A stretch of DNA of 64,000 bases. Source: Telopea speciosissima. Taxonomy: Eukaryota; Streptophyta; Magnoliopsida; Proteales; Proteaceae. The position numbers were made by a program, and so were the translations under genes. Within the stretch, counting starts at the first letter, position 1. Each line of letters opens with the position of its first letter. The notes under the pieces were generated by a model. It made no database searches. It was not told the origin of the DNA and saw only the letters and a list, made by a program, of their open reading frames with translations. Below, one piece after another: positions 40,201 to 51,819 of this stretch. The stretch covers positions 10,491,307 through 10,555,306 of the forward strand of contig NC_057920.1 in assembly GCF_018873765.1 (NCBI RefSeq), written 5' to 3'.

Positions 40201-42243
40201 CTCTGTTTTCAGATTTCTGATTCCTTCATTTCTGAAGGACAATGTTTTAGAGGACATCATAAACATCACTTGCAGTTATTAGTTTATTGCACTTCGTACA
40301 TGTTTGACTTATGAATTGTTTCTTGCAGGTCACTTGTTTGTCGATTGGAAGAAGTTGATCCTAGAAAGATGAGGAATGAGGAGAAGCTTGCTTTCTGGGT
40401 CAACGTACATAATGCATTGGTGATGCATGTAATGGCTGATGATTGCTTTGTTAATTTAAATCATTTATTAGCATGGTGTTGATAGAGTTAAAAAATTCTG
40501 TTGTGGACATAAATATTAAACTTTTTTTCTTTTCTGCAGGCATTTTTAGCTTATGGGATTCCACAAAATAATATGAAAAGAGTGTCTTTACACCTTAAGG
40601 TGAGCATGGCCGCAATGATTTCTTTTTGAAAAGACAATGCTGCATGGTTTCTGTTTTCATATGTTTGTGTATTATCCAGGCTGCATACAATGTGGGAGGT
40701 CACACCATCAGTGTAGACACAATACAGAGTTCTATTCTTGGATGCCGTTTGCCTCGTCCTGGACAGGTGAATTTTTCCTTGTGGATGTTCTGAATTTGCT
40801 TTGATCATTTACCAAGAAACTTGGTATCAACATATTCCATTAATTATTTCCTCCCTTTTTAGTTTACCTGTTTTGCACCCTTTTTCTTCCTCATTTTCAG
40901 TTTTTTCTGTGCTCTATTATGGTTTCAATTTCAACCTAAAGGCTGATTGTTTTCCCCTTTTAGTGGTTTCGTTTGTTTTTTCCTACAAAGACGAAATTCA
41001 AGGCTGGAGATGATCGGCAGGCATATGCAATTGAACAACCTGAGCCACTTTTACATTTTGCTCTTTGTTCAGGAAGCCACTCTGATCCTGCGGTACACCA
41101 CTATCCTATATATTCTCTATGTTCTTCAAGTTCGACTCTTTTAGCATGAGCAGTATTCTTGCTCCTGTTGTTATTGCATCATACTTTATTTTGTTTTTGA
41201 ACTGCATCTTGAAACTGAAATTTTAACCAACAACCTAACAACTTTGCCTTTTAAAGTGGCAAATCTTCCTGAAAAACAAATTAGAAATGGTGCTTTGGTG
41301 TATGGTATATGCTACACCATCATTTTCTTAATAGGCAGTTTACTTGATGAAAACCAGAATAATTTGGTCATGCTATTTTGTCTACATTATCTAACATCTT
41401 TTTTTATGAATCTGGCTGACATATGGTATGCTGGGAAATCTTCGCGAACAAGGATTTACTGAGATCCTCAGTCTTTCAATTCTGTAGCCTATTATGACCT
41501 AGCCATATGATTTGTGCCCCTGATTTCCAAATAAAATTAGGTAAATATAATTTCAGACAAATGTTATCCCTTGGATGGTTTGATCAATTAACTCCTGAAC
41601 AGTACCATACCAATATCAATACACTCCTCCGACCTGAAACTGAACATAAAACCACAAATTTTTACTCAGCTCTTGATGGTCTGAGGTATCCAGGAACGTG
41701 TACTACATATTTCAAATGTATGATGTATTATTGGCTAAGTCAGAAGCAGTTTTTTGTCCCAACTGTGAAATCCAGTTTTTCATAATACAGTGACTGGAAA
41801 GTTGTAACAAATATTGTTTTGAGCCAGCTTCTGTCATAGTGCAAGATAGATATGCAGATTCCAATGTCATCCTACAGTTATGCAACCATCGTGCTTCCCC
41901 AGAACTTTCAGTTAACCATTGTATCTTTTGTGTTCTCCAGGTACGTGTATACACACCCAAGAGAGTGTTCCAGGAACTAGAAGCTGCAAAAGAGGAGTAT
42001 ATTCGGGCCACCTATGGGGTACGCAAGGAACAGAAGATCCTTTTACCAAAAATTGTAGAGTCTTTTGCGAAGGATACAGGTTTGTGTCCTACTGGTGTAG
42101 TGGAAATGATCCAACAGTGTATGCCTGAAACTCTGAGAAAGACCATGCATAAAAGACACAATAGCAAAACCCGCAAGAGCATTGAATGGATACCTCACAA
42201 CTTTGCATTCCGGTACCTGATATCGAAAGAACTTGTGAAATGA
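37286..42243 (+). CDS. DUF547 protein with N-terminal MIP1 leucine zipper, eleven exons
   Basis: Exons: 37286-37407, 38038-38107, 38371-38451, 38825-38941, 39215-39655, 39749-40155, 40329-40428, 40540-40599, 40680-40766, 40964-41092, 41941-42243. All are GT-AG and join in frame to 638 residues, a normal length for this family. Residues about 65-165 form a heptad-rich coiled coil (ILQLEKRLQDQFVVRSALEKA and KELIREIAVLELEVVYLEQY), matching the Lzipper-MIP1 domain (PF14389). A Ser/Pro-rich linker follows. The C-terminal third is DUF547 (PF04784), with EEKLAFWVNVHNALVMHAFL, YNVGGHTISVDTIQ, ILGCRLPRPG, ALCSGSHSDPAVRVYTP and the final EWIPHNFAFRYL. The DUF547 fold is papain-like in some relatives, but the activity of the plant proteins is unproven. 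Exons 1 and 6 end in phase 2 and are correctly completed (RSKSYPDK and NFRSLVC). The protein is expected to be cytosolic or nuclear and able to dimerise through the zipper. Confidence 0.93.
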
Positions 42244-44002
42244 TAAAATGCATAAAAAATGCCTAATGATCTCCATGTCAAGGAAAATATAAAGATCATA
42301 AAGCTCAAGAGGGCTGGTTTTCTGGAAAGTCAGGTTTTGATTCCCCTTCCCACTTTAACTTTATCCATTTTGTACAAAGGAAAGAGAAAAATGAAGCAAG
42401 ATATTGTAGGATAGAATGGCTGCCTTCATTTTGTATATTGTAATCCATGTTGTTCTGTATTATGTAATGAGAAGCATGGTTGTTTTGTAATTCTGTGAAA
42501 TTAATTGATCTCAAGTTCTTAGCTGTACACTGGCTGCTGAAATAAGGTTAATGGACTTCTTGTATGTAATATGGTTAACACTAACTAGTTGGTACTTTAT
42601 AAATTAAAAAAAAAAAAACCCTAGGTACTATGAGAAGAGAGGCAGTAAAGTAGTCCCCCGCAATAATAAAGAGATTCTATCAGTCAAAGAATATAAGATA
42701 TGAGAGAAAGAATGGGTGCGCTGTCCCTGTGCCCAGACGTAGGGGCAGCGCATGACCGGGTGAACCCCTTCTTGCCTAGAGAACCATCACAAATTATTTT
42801 AACAGACCCTCTCGCATGACCAGTCAACCAACTTGCAACCTGTCACAACTTTGGTTTTGATATAACTTGTTAAGGACTTGGGTACAACTCATTTTCAAAA
42901 GTTAACTATTAAAGATAGGGTGCCCAAGTACCTACAAACCTCCTATTCTCATGTGGAACCCAACAGCAAGTTATTAGTGACATAATCCTTCTTATTTGGG
43001 TGGCTCTCTCGCTCTCAATCCTCGAATTCACGCATTGAGAGTGAGAACACGTAAAATCCTTGAATTCAAATTCTCAAGTGCAGTAGTGCACACTCTAAAA
43101 GAAAAAACCACCCTCTCCGTAGCAGTATTTTGATATAAACTCATATTTTGTTTAGTTTGACAACTCTGCGCCTAGAATCCACATTGGGCTAAACGATGGA
43201 GGTACTTCCCTTTTCCCTCAACTAAATGATGGAACTTCAAATCCATTAGAGGGAAAGTTTTCCTCGACCCTAGGGTTCATTCACAAATCTAAGGTCATCA
43301 TTATTTTTCCCATATAATGAAGGCCTTCATTGTCCCTGACACCGTCTCTCACTCTTGCATTGCATTTTGGCTGCTTTGGGGACCAAAAACCTGAACTCAC
43401 CGACTTTTCTGGGCTTGGGTGGGATTCCATCTTGTGGGCCAGGTTGGGTTTTAAAAATTCGGGTCAGGCTGGATTAGGACTGAGGTGTGATAAGCTTTGT
43501 GGACTCCCATCCTCATTCCTCACGACTACAAAGTTCATCCCATTTGCATACCTTTCTAATGAATCCGTTTTTAGCTACCCTATTCAGGCGGGCCTGGTTG
43601 GATTGAGCCCAACAAGCTGTGCTAGGTTTGAGATTTACCCAATCAGAGGTCAGGCCAGGCTAGTTTAGGGATGGACATAAACTGATCTTGAGCTAGGCTT
43701 AAAGCTGTATCCAAACACTCCCCTCACGATAACGACGTGCTATCAAGTATCAACTCTATGCTAGTAAACTATTATCGCCTCAGGTTGCTCTGGCATGATC
43801 GCTTGATCTGATGACCATTGATTTCCGATTGGTGAGTTCTAATTGGTCAATCAACAGATCAACGACGATGCAGTGTGGGCCATTGTTAACATTGAATGCT
43901 GACGTTTGCAACATTAGAAACGTACGTCACCGTCACGAGAACGATTGATTGTCACGTAACCTTGACGCGCGTGTGGCGCTGGAATCCTCCGGCCAAACGT
44001 CA
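42244..44002. other. Intergenic DNA between the DUF547 gene and PDV2
   Basis: The first few hundred bases are the 3' flank of the DUF547 gene. About 43340-43690 is built from GGGTCAGGCT/GGCCAGG-type blocks resembling the interiors of the hAT-type elements at 4232 and 35148, without clear ends. From 43700 to 44000 the DNA is unique and probably the PDV2 promoter (ACGT-containing motifs near 43920-43980). Confidence 0.45.
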
Positions 44003-44009
44003 TATATAC
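44003..44009 (+). promoter_or_regulatory. TATA box of PDV2
   Basis: TATATAC, about 180 bases upstream of the ATG, in a non-repetitive stretch. It would give a leader of about 150 bases. Confidence 0.6.
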
Positions 44010-44185
44010 ACGTAGGCACGTAGGATGAGAGAGAAGAACCAGTGACTGACTCACTTCCATTGCCACGAATTTAAACGGTTCCAAAAGATCCCGAGTTCTT
44101 CACTCTTCTTCATGGCCACGGATTTCGGCGGTTTCAATAGATCCCGAGTGCTCTGAAGAACTGAAATCGAAGAGAGAGAGGAAAG

Positions 44186-47100
44186 ATGGAGGGAGAACAG
44201 ATAGGCATGGTTCTCTCTCGAGCTTCTGAGCTTCGGTTGAAGATCAACAATTGTATTGATAAAGCGAGGACCCGCAACATTGCCGGTGAAGCTGAAGATG
44301 ATCACTTTCGTTCCCCGGAAAAAGACGGAGAAACTGAAGATGAAGCCGATAGCCTTTCCATCATTCGCTATGCTTTCGAATCTCTCGAGGAGCAGCTTTT
44401 TTCCTTGCAGGTCATTTTACCTCTTCCGTCTTCGCGTCTTTTAATTTTCTGTCCCTTTTTTATTTATTATTTTTAAAATTCTACTGTTTTTGGTAAGTTT
44501 AGTTCATGATTTACATTTTGTCTTCTGATGTATTTCTGTGAGTTTTAAGGATTTTACTCGATCTGAATTAGATTTTTGGTACAACCCTAAATCCTAATTC
44601 CAACCCCCGGTTCCTTTGGTTAAGCAATTGAGTTTGCTGCCAATTTGACCATTATTTTATCTGTTCTTTCTCAATTTACTCTTGCTTCGCCTGGAGATTG
44701 TTCAACTTAAGTTATTAACTGGAAATACGTTTTACCTTATCTAATGCAACCTGGACCCATTAATGGAATTGTTAAATGCTTTGGGAGTTTCTTAATTTGG
44801 CTTATTCACTATAACCTTGTAACATGATCATTGTGAATCTGGTTTTTATTTTAGATAAAATTGGATTAATGAGGATGCATGTCGGGTTTGCAGTTAGCAG
44901 ACTGAAAGGAATATACCTTGAAGAATGTGGACAAAGTTTCATGACATTCTCCAGATGGTAATACATTGAGAATGAGTTATGGAACTTCTTTGACTTCAGA
45001 GATAACCCCATTAGGAATCCAAACCTGATAACATTGTTGTTGAACTTGGTTTTTCCTTTAATTGTTGAGTTTCTATGCTTGTTTCTACTCATTTCAAGCA
45101 GTTTAGTGGTCTGTAAATGAGAAAGAGTTGGATGTGCAAACTGATGCACACACAATCAATGAATTCACATAACCTATCTCCTTAAGTGTATTGCATAATT
45201 CTCCTTACCCTTCCATAAGGTTGAATTGAGACAATCTTTCTTATTCTTTTTATTCATCTTCGTTTTGTTGTTAATCGGCTAGTTAAATAAAACTGGTCTG
45301 AGGTCAGGTCTGTGGCATCCATTTCTCTGTGATTTGTGGTCAAACTTCCATGTAGATAGCAATTTCGGAAAGGAAAATGATTTGGATTTTTCCAATTACT
45401 CAATTGAGAAAGTGAAACAGTGCCTTAGATCTAGTTGATATACTAGGAGGCAAACAAAATGAATAATTGAATATCAGTGGGTGTTCAGACTTAAAAACGA
45501 AACTGATTTCCGAGGTCTTGTTGTTGGAAGAATATCTATAGTTAAAAGATTGCTTTGCCCTTAAGTATTGTACTATCTAAACTCCTCAAGGAAGGGTTGA
45601 TCACCAAAGTTTTGATCCCCGACCTATCTCCGATCCTCTGCCAAAATGGTACAATCCTGATCTATTCTGTGTGTATCATACGTAGAAAGGTCATGCCACG
45701 GATAGTTGTTTTGCGCTAACGCATGCCATCCAAGACCTGTTAGATCAGAAAAAGTTTGAAGCACGCCATAATCGTCCGGCGAACGTCATTATTAATCCTC
45801 TTCCCCCACCTCCAACAATTAATATGATGGAAGAGGACAAAGCATTAATTGATCCTTCTATCGTTGTCCTTCTCCTAATCAATACCATCTTCATCAGTGA
45901 CGAGGATGAGGATGAGGATCTGGAAATAGAAAATCAAACTGGGCTTTGAAGGATTCAGCAAGATGGATAATGTAGGTTATGTAAAGCCATTCCTTCTACT
46001 TAAAGATTTCAACAAATTAATGTTTTCTCTTTACAACATTTAGTGCTATGACATGAGACTTTATAGGAATTCATGTATCTCAGTGACGCTGCAATTTTTT
46101 CTCTGCCCTTTTCCCTTCTTTCTTGGAAAATTTCCTTCTCTGTTCCTTTTCTCTCGTGTCAAGCTTTTCTTATTGTTAAACCTGATCTTAAACCGCAAAA
46201 TTCTCTCAAGAGTTTCCTTGTTTGAGAATTGGCATTTGTAGCTATTGTGCAAACCTGCTGTCCGATGCAGTCACTTAGATAGAAAGGATCTTTGCATAAT
46301 TTGGAAGGTATGGGGAAGGCCAGTTCTGCTGATTGGTGGAGGTGTTTGTGTGGATTCTTGTTCTAGAAGTGTTAAATGCTGACAGTTGATAGTGTAAAGA
46401 AGAGAGGTTTCTACTTCACTAATTAGTTTCTTGGCAAGAAATTTTATTTCTTCCCTCATTTGGGCATGACCTGAAATATATTATTATGATCATTAGTTTC
46501 GAGGTAGAAGATGTTGTCACTGCATTGTTGATATTAGACTAAAGCAATCCATCTTCGTGCAACCCAATATGAGCTTCAGGCCTGGTTTTGCAGGTTTTAG
46601 AGAAATGCATATTCCGTGGTAAGAAAGATGCGCCTTTTCAAAATATCTTTCAGGAGGAATATTATGGTTGTGATGAGACTTGAAAATTGTTGTTTCCTGG
46701 GTGAATGTTGGTTTGACAAGTTCGATAGATATTGTTTGCCCTCTGTATTCATGAGAATAAAAAGGGGAAACAATTCCCTTTTAGTTGGCCTACGACTAAA
46801 CTGGAAGCAATATAATCTTTACTATGTGACGGAATGAAGTAAATTCCCTTTGGTACTTAGAAATGTATACAGATCAACAATGTGGTTCTGAATTTGTATT
46901 TAAGACTTCAGGAAGATGGTTTTAGAAACCTAAAAAATAGTTTTTTCGAAAATGTGAGAAACCTCATTGGAAGTCATATTGAATTGATAGGGATCCAACT
47001 CTAGGGTCTTGTGTGGTTTTATGGAGCAGATCAAACCTGATTTTAGGACTCTTAAAGATTTGTAGAATCATGGGTTTATATAGAATATCAGATCGGTTTG

Positions 47101-49839
47101 ATCATCTGATCTGTTTCTGTATCAGGGAGTCTTCCCAATCTATTGTTGACAATGGATTGGCTGAGCCTCTTTGTTTATTAGGTCTTTCCTTATGGAGTTG
47201 TCGACTGTTCAGATCGTCTCCAGACAGTCCGGATCAGTTTCTCCTGGGATGGTTCAGTGCTACAACACTGATCTTAAATCCTCAGTAGAAATAGGGGAGA
47301 GAGCTGCTAATTGGGTAAAAGGAAAAAAGAGGTGGTATAGGACAATTTAGATGGTTTTGAAAGAAGGTTAAGTTCTAAGGAAGACTTTGAAAGAGAAGGT
47401 GATGGGAAAGAGAAGACGAAGATTGTAATAGGAAAGACAAACCTAGGACACCTGAACTTCATGTTCAACACACAGTGCAGATGGCAGTGACTGTGTGTTG
47501 GTTGTCATTGTTAACAACACAGTGCATGTGTGTTGTTGCTTTGAACACAGTGCATCTTGGTGCAGTACAGTGATAGTAGCTGTGTACAGTGGCAGTCCAA
47601 GGCAGTTACAGTGGTCAGAACAGTTCAGGCAGCATTCTAGATGAGTTCGCAGATTTTTGGATCCTTGGCAGGCTGGCATGATGGATGTACTCACACAATA
47701 CTAGGATCATGATTTGACATATGTATATGTAGCACAATGTTCACAGGTGATGTGACGGTGCTGGGATACAAATGAAATGCATGATTCAATCGAAATGAGT
47801 CGAAATTTCGACCTATTTCGCTAGTCTCAACTTTAAAGACGGATACTTCGTAGAAAACCTCAGGTTTTGTGATTTTTTGCCAAATCACTCCCATATCTTT
47901 GTGGAACAAGGTGTTGGGCAGTATTGGAACACATCTTTTGTTACACAGATTTTTGCAAGATTCAAAGTTGAAGGTATATCATTTTTCCCAAAAAATAATT
48001 TTTGCGGCAAAAAAAAACAAGGGTAAATACTTAGTGGCTGGCCTTCAATGTGTGTTCTAATTCTAAATTTTGTGTAGAATAGGTTATATTAGAGAAAGTA
48101 TGCAGTAGCGTACTCTACCAATCTAGGGTCTGAAGCCAAAATACCATTTTTTTTAAATAATGTAAGGGTTCCACGATGTTTAGAGGGCCTAAAAAGGGTT
48201 TCTTTGAAGTTTCGGAACCTAATTTGTCTATTTGGGCCTCGAAACCAGCAGTCGAAACTTGCAAGCAAAACTTACCAGCTTTCAGCTAGGTTTTGACAGA
48301 AACTCGAAATATTTTGATTCCAGCCAGATTGAAACCTGACTCGAAACCAAAACTTCGAACCTGGGGAAGTGGGTTATTCCTTGTAACCTATGAATATTAC
48401 TAGGTTTGTCTTTTGATACTTTCTTCGTGAATGTTGGATTTATTTTAACCATCCCCCCCCCCCCCCCAATGCTATACCGGATTGTTTGGATGAGTGGGTC
48501 ATGATATTTGTCTCTTTAGAGAAGGTGGTATAGTGAGTGAAAGCAGTTACTGACACATGTATTGGTAGAATCAGCATCTGGCCCTGTCTATTTTTGTGAT
48601 GCAAGGGTTCCAGTTATCCAGTAATGGGAGCCCATTGTTGAATAGGAATAATTGGATCTCTCTCTCTCTCTCTCTCTCTTGAGGTTCAGCTTTAGCTGTA
48701 AAGAGATTTGTGTGGTGTATTTCTTATTTTCCTGAGGCACCTTGGTAGATGAAATGCCAATTGCCCTTATATTTGGGCTAAATACAGACACCTACCTTTT
48801 ACCTCACCGCACCCCCCCCCCCCCCCAAAAAAAAAAAAAAAAAAGGGAAGAGAAAGAAAAAATATTCTAGTTCTATTCTTATCACTTCTGAGTTTGAAGG
48901 GAGTACCAAAATCTGTCACTCAGCTTCACTTAGCCATTGTGATCATTGTTTTGTCAAATATGTTTAACTTAGTGACAGGGTTCGGATTATTATATCAATT
49001 GCTTCTTCTCATGCTATTCAGTCTTTTTTTAATGCACTCACTTAGTACGTAGAAATTTCTGCATCTGTATGCCTTGGTGTTTTCTTCGAGTGATCAAGTG
49101 ATGTTAAGAAGTGACTTGAAAAAGCACGAGGATTCTTCCATTGTTGTTGACTGTTCCTGATAATTTCCCTTTTAATGTTCAGGCTTTGCAACAACAGCAG
49201 CGATATGAAAGGGAAGCAACACTGGCAGAGATTGATCACACTCGTGAGGTTTTACTAAATAAGCTCAAGGAGTATAAAGGCGAAGAGCTAGAAGTGATTC
49301 ATGAGGCCACTGCCTTTGCTAGTGAGGCAGTTGAGCAGAATGATGATCTCCTTCTTCCTCCCTATCCAAGCCAATCTCTAGAACCCTTGGTCTTCAACAA
49401 TGGTGATCTATCGCACTTCACTTCCGCAAGGAAATTTGCTAGCAACAGGGTCATCACAGGTGATCTCATCCCTGAAGCCAAGAAGGGTAAGAGTGAGTTA
49501 GATGGAAGTCACAGTCAAAAACCTCCGAGAAGCTCTCCAACAGGGTTGAAACGTGTTCTTGATGTGGCAGCCAAAACTGTCCTTACCATTGTTAGCGTAA
49601 TATCCGTTCTAAAGTTAGCTGGTTTTGAACCAAGGCTTACGAGAAGGAGCATTCAATTAAAGGTTCTGGATCTGTTCCCAAGGCCAGCACCAGAGGACAA
49701 GAGAGATGAGATTCAATGCCCACCTGGGAAAGTTCTAGTTATGGAAGATGGGGAACCTCGTTGCCTTGTGAAAGAGAGAATTGAAATTCCATTTGAGCCT
49801 GTTGTCATTACACCAAATGTAAATTATGGTTGTGGATGA
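44186..49839 (+). CDS. PDV2: Plastid division protein PDV2, two exons
   Basis: Exons 44186-44410 and 49183-49839 (GT-AG, phase 0) give 293 residues; Arabidopsis PDV2 has about 307. In known plants PDV2 spans the outer chloroplast envelope, recruits the dynamin DRP5B/ARC5 from the cytosol and binds ARC6 in the intermembrane space, setting division rate. The protein starts MEGEQIGMVLSRASELRLKI, has coiled-coil potential at about 60-110 (FESLEEQLFSLQALQQQQRY, EIDHTREVLLNKLKEYKGEE), a Ser/Pro linker, a single membrane helix at about 201-221 (VLDVAAKTVLTIVSVISVLK), then a 70-residue tail ending NYGCG. The final glycine is the residue reported as needed for ARC6 binding. The tail motif CPPGKVLVMEDGEPRCLVKER is typical of the family. 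The single intron is long (4772 bp) and carries a retroelement fragment. An AATAAA at 50295-50300 could end the transcript. Confidence 0.93.
45640..45950 (+). pseudogene. Ty3/gypsy gag C-terminal fragment
   Basis: From 45669 one frame reads CVYHT, a stop, then KGHATDSCFALTHAIQDLLDQ and later VIINPLPPPP. This is the CxxH...GHxTxxC finger region with the HAIQDLID-type helix found in many plant Ty3/gypsy gag proteins. The frame has a stop inside the finger and is not flanked by LTRs here, so it is a relic. It ends with a short acidic tract (DEDEDEDLEIE). Confidence 0.75.
48812..48844. repeat. C-run/A-run compound tract
   Basis: Fifteen cytosines run directly into eighteen adenines. Similar C-then-A junctions (or G-then-T on the other strand) occur at about 2772, 15341, 16838, 19814 (complement), 26081, 62849 and 63204 (complement). 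Confidence 0.85.
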
Positions 49840-51141
49840 GAAGGCACATTTGTTTCATCCCCTCTTGTAAATATTTTGTTCAGCCGTCTGTTGTTCGAAC
49901 TCAAGTACAGAGCATCTCTGCAGTTTTTTCCTGTAATTTTTTTTTGAACTTCTGGTGGATGTAAGCATTAAAGATGTGGCAAATCCAGGGAGGTAGTCAA
50001 CCATCTGATCCTAGAACCAATGGTAGTTGCTCGATCTGTGATGATTTCGATTTTGCTCATATAGTTAACAGAAAATAATTTCTTAAAAGCGATGTGGCCC
50101 TATAATGTTCATTATAAATCTTGTCAGATTCGAGTCAGTTGACTCCTTGCATGTTTCCAGAGTACATTTGGAAACCTAAAATTCCAGGAAAAAAAGATTG
50201 CAGTGCCGAATTGCAATCTTCGTAGTTGGTTTGGTGTTTATTGTTCAAGTGAATCTTTTTAATGCTTCCTGCTTTGTACTATAGCTTCATTTTTAATAAA
50301 ATGAGTTATTTCCACCCCCAAAAATTGTGAAATTAAATCCAATAACAGGCTTAAAGTTTCCAAATCATGCTTTCAGAGAGGGAAGATACAAGAAAGAAAA
50401 AGTTGTATCGCTAAGAATTACAGAAAGCATCCAGAATGCTCAAAGGTTGGAGAGAGAGAAGAGGAGGAATATACTCAGCAAAACAGCATAAAGTAGCAGA
50501 AGCTCGACTGCTTCAAGAACCCAAATAGGTCCTACAGAGCTCAGATAATGTTTGATTCCAAAATGAAAGCTCCCTGAATTACAACGGGTCGGGGAACTTG
50601 AAACTTCAATATTGTTAGGAAATTATGGCGGGGCTGAATAGTGCCACTGGTCACTTTTCTCAAGGCTGTAAATCCGTTATGGTATAACATTAAAGATGAA
50701 ACAGCTTTGTACGTTCCTTTAGTAGATATTGCACTAGCTTACAAGAGATGAAGATGAGGAGACGCCTATGATGATGAATGGCTAGCTACCATATAGAAAG
50801 AAATGAAACCCTCCTACCATAAAGGAGGATTAGTTGATTTCTGAATTACAGTCTCCATCGATATACACCCTCTAATCAAATACGCTTGGGAAAGACAAAT
50901 ACATGGAATAGTCAAGATTTTGATTATCAATGTAACTTGGTTGATCCTTCATGATGAACTGATGATGAATATAGCTATAAACTAAGTTATTGTAAGTTCT
51001 ATTAAGGCAAGAGTAAAAAAAACTTCCTGAGTAGTCAATCAGATGAAACGAAACAAATCCAAACTAAATGAGCTTAAACTAGAGAGTTAATCACATAAGT
51101 GAAGAAAAAGGGTTACAACGAAGAAGAAGAAGAAGAAGATC
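49840..51141. other. Intergenic DNA between PDV2 and the STS14-like gene
   Basis: The left part is the PDV2 3' flank (AATAAA at 50295). The right part lies downstream of the minus-strand STS14-like gene, so the two genes are convergent. Nothing else was recognised apart from a GAA-rich repeat at 51120-51137. Confidence 0.5.
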
Positions 51142-51675
51142 CTAGTATGGGCTTTGTCCAACTACATTCCCAGGAGGGGAATAGAGACAAATAGTGAGGG
51201 TGACATGGCCTCCACACATAGCTTGTGCACATCCAACCTCTAAGGAATTCCTCCAAACCACTTGCTTGTAGACACCACACCTGTGGTGTGCTGCGCACGA
51301 GTTGTCGGTGTAGTTATAATAGTCTTTCTCCTTCACCCAAGCCTGGACCGCTGCACGGGGTGTCACAACTAACCCACTCGCCCAAAGCTGGTTCGCTCCG
51401 TACTTTCCCCTGTTGCTCAACACCGCAAATCCACAATTTTTCTTGTTCCTTTGGTACCTCACTAACCTGCTCGTCACCGTCGCAAGGCTTGGGCTCCACT
51501 TCAGTGGTGGGACTCCCACCGCTGCTCTAGCTTGATTTTGCTCTTCCAGAAACTCTTCACTCACATTCACCTTGTAAGGTAGAGGCACAGCACCAGCACC
51601 AACATGGATGGGTATAACCTCCATTAATGCTGCTACTGTGAGCAAAAAAAGAAGGGAAAGTGGGCATGACTGCAT
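51142..51675 (-). CDS. STS14: STS14-like PR-1 (CAP superfamily) secreted protein
   Basis: A single intronless frame of 177 residues. An ATG at 51675 begins it; the frame is open a little further upstream but has no other ATG. A hydrophobic signal peptide covers about residues 1-25. The CAP domain (PF00188) has LEEQNQARAAVGVPPLKWS, YGANQLWASGLVVTPRAAVQ, the signature CGVYKQVVWRNSLEVGCAQA and the end PPGNVVGQSPY. Six cysteines follow the signal peptide (about 81, 127, 133, 149, 154, 163), enough for the three usual disulfides. Compared with classical PR-1, the HNxAR histidine is Gln, the GEN glutamate is Ala and the CGHY histidine is Val, so most of the metal-cavity residues are replaced. The CGVY and NQLWASG forms are what I remember for the pistil-type STS14 branch, so this looks like a subfamily trait. 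It is expected in the apoplast; biochemical role unknown. Confidence 0.9.
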   Translation of the reverse strand: MQSCPLSLLFLLTVAALMEVIPIHVGAGAVPLPYKVNVSEEFLEEQNQARAAVGVPPLKWSPSLATVTSRLVRYQRNKKNCGFAVLSNRGKYGANQLWASGLVVTPRAAVQAWVKEKDYYNYTDNSCAAHHRCGVYKQVVWRNSLEVGCAQAMCGGHVTLTICLYSPPGNVVGQSPY

Positions 51676-51810
51676 CTTTAAAGCCACTACAGTGATTTAT
51701 GGATGATTAAACTTGGAAGCTCTGGAATCTAGAATTGAATTTGATTGTTTTGTTATTCTTCAATCTTCATACAGAGAGGAACAGATGATGAATGGAATGG
51801 AATGGTGGTC

Positions 51811-51817
51811 ATATATA
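51811..51817 (-). promoter_or_regulatory. TATA box of the STS14-like gene
   Basis: Reads CTATATAT on the minus strand, about 140 bases upstream of the ATG, giving a leader of roughly 100 bases. Confidence 0.7.
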
Positions 51818-51819
51818 GA

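Larger units (their letters stand above)
44411..49182 (+). other. PDV2 intron 1
   Basis: Contains a Ty3/gypsy gag fragment (45640-45950), an ACAGTG-rich patch (47460-47640), GAAAT-type degenerate repeat DNA (47775-47830 and 48240-48360), a CT microsatellite (about 48655-48680), a C-run at about 48452-48467, and a C-run/A-run junction at 48812-48844. The rest is AT-rich intron. Confidence 0.7.

Noticed and set aside
51676-51687. Four extra N-terminal residues for the STS14-like protein
   Set aside because: The upstream codon is GTG; the first ATG is at 51675 and leaves a normal signal peptide.
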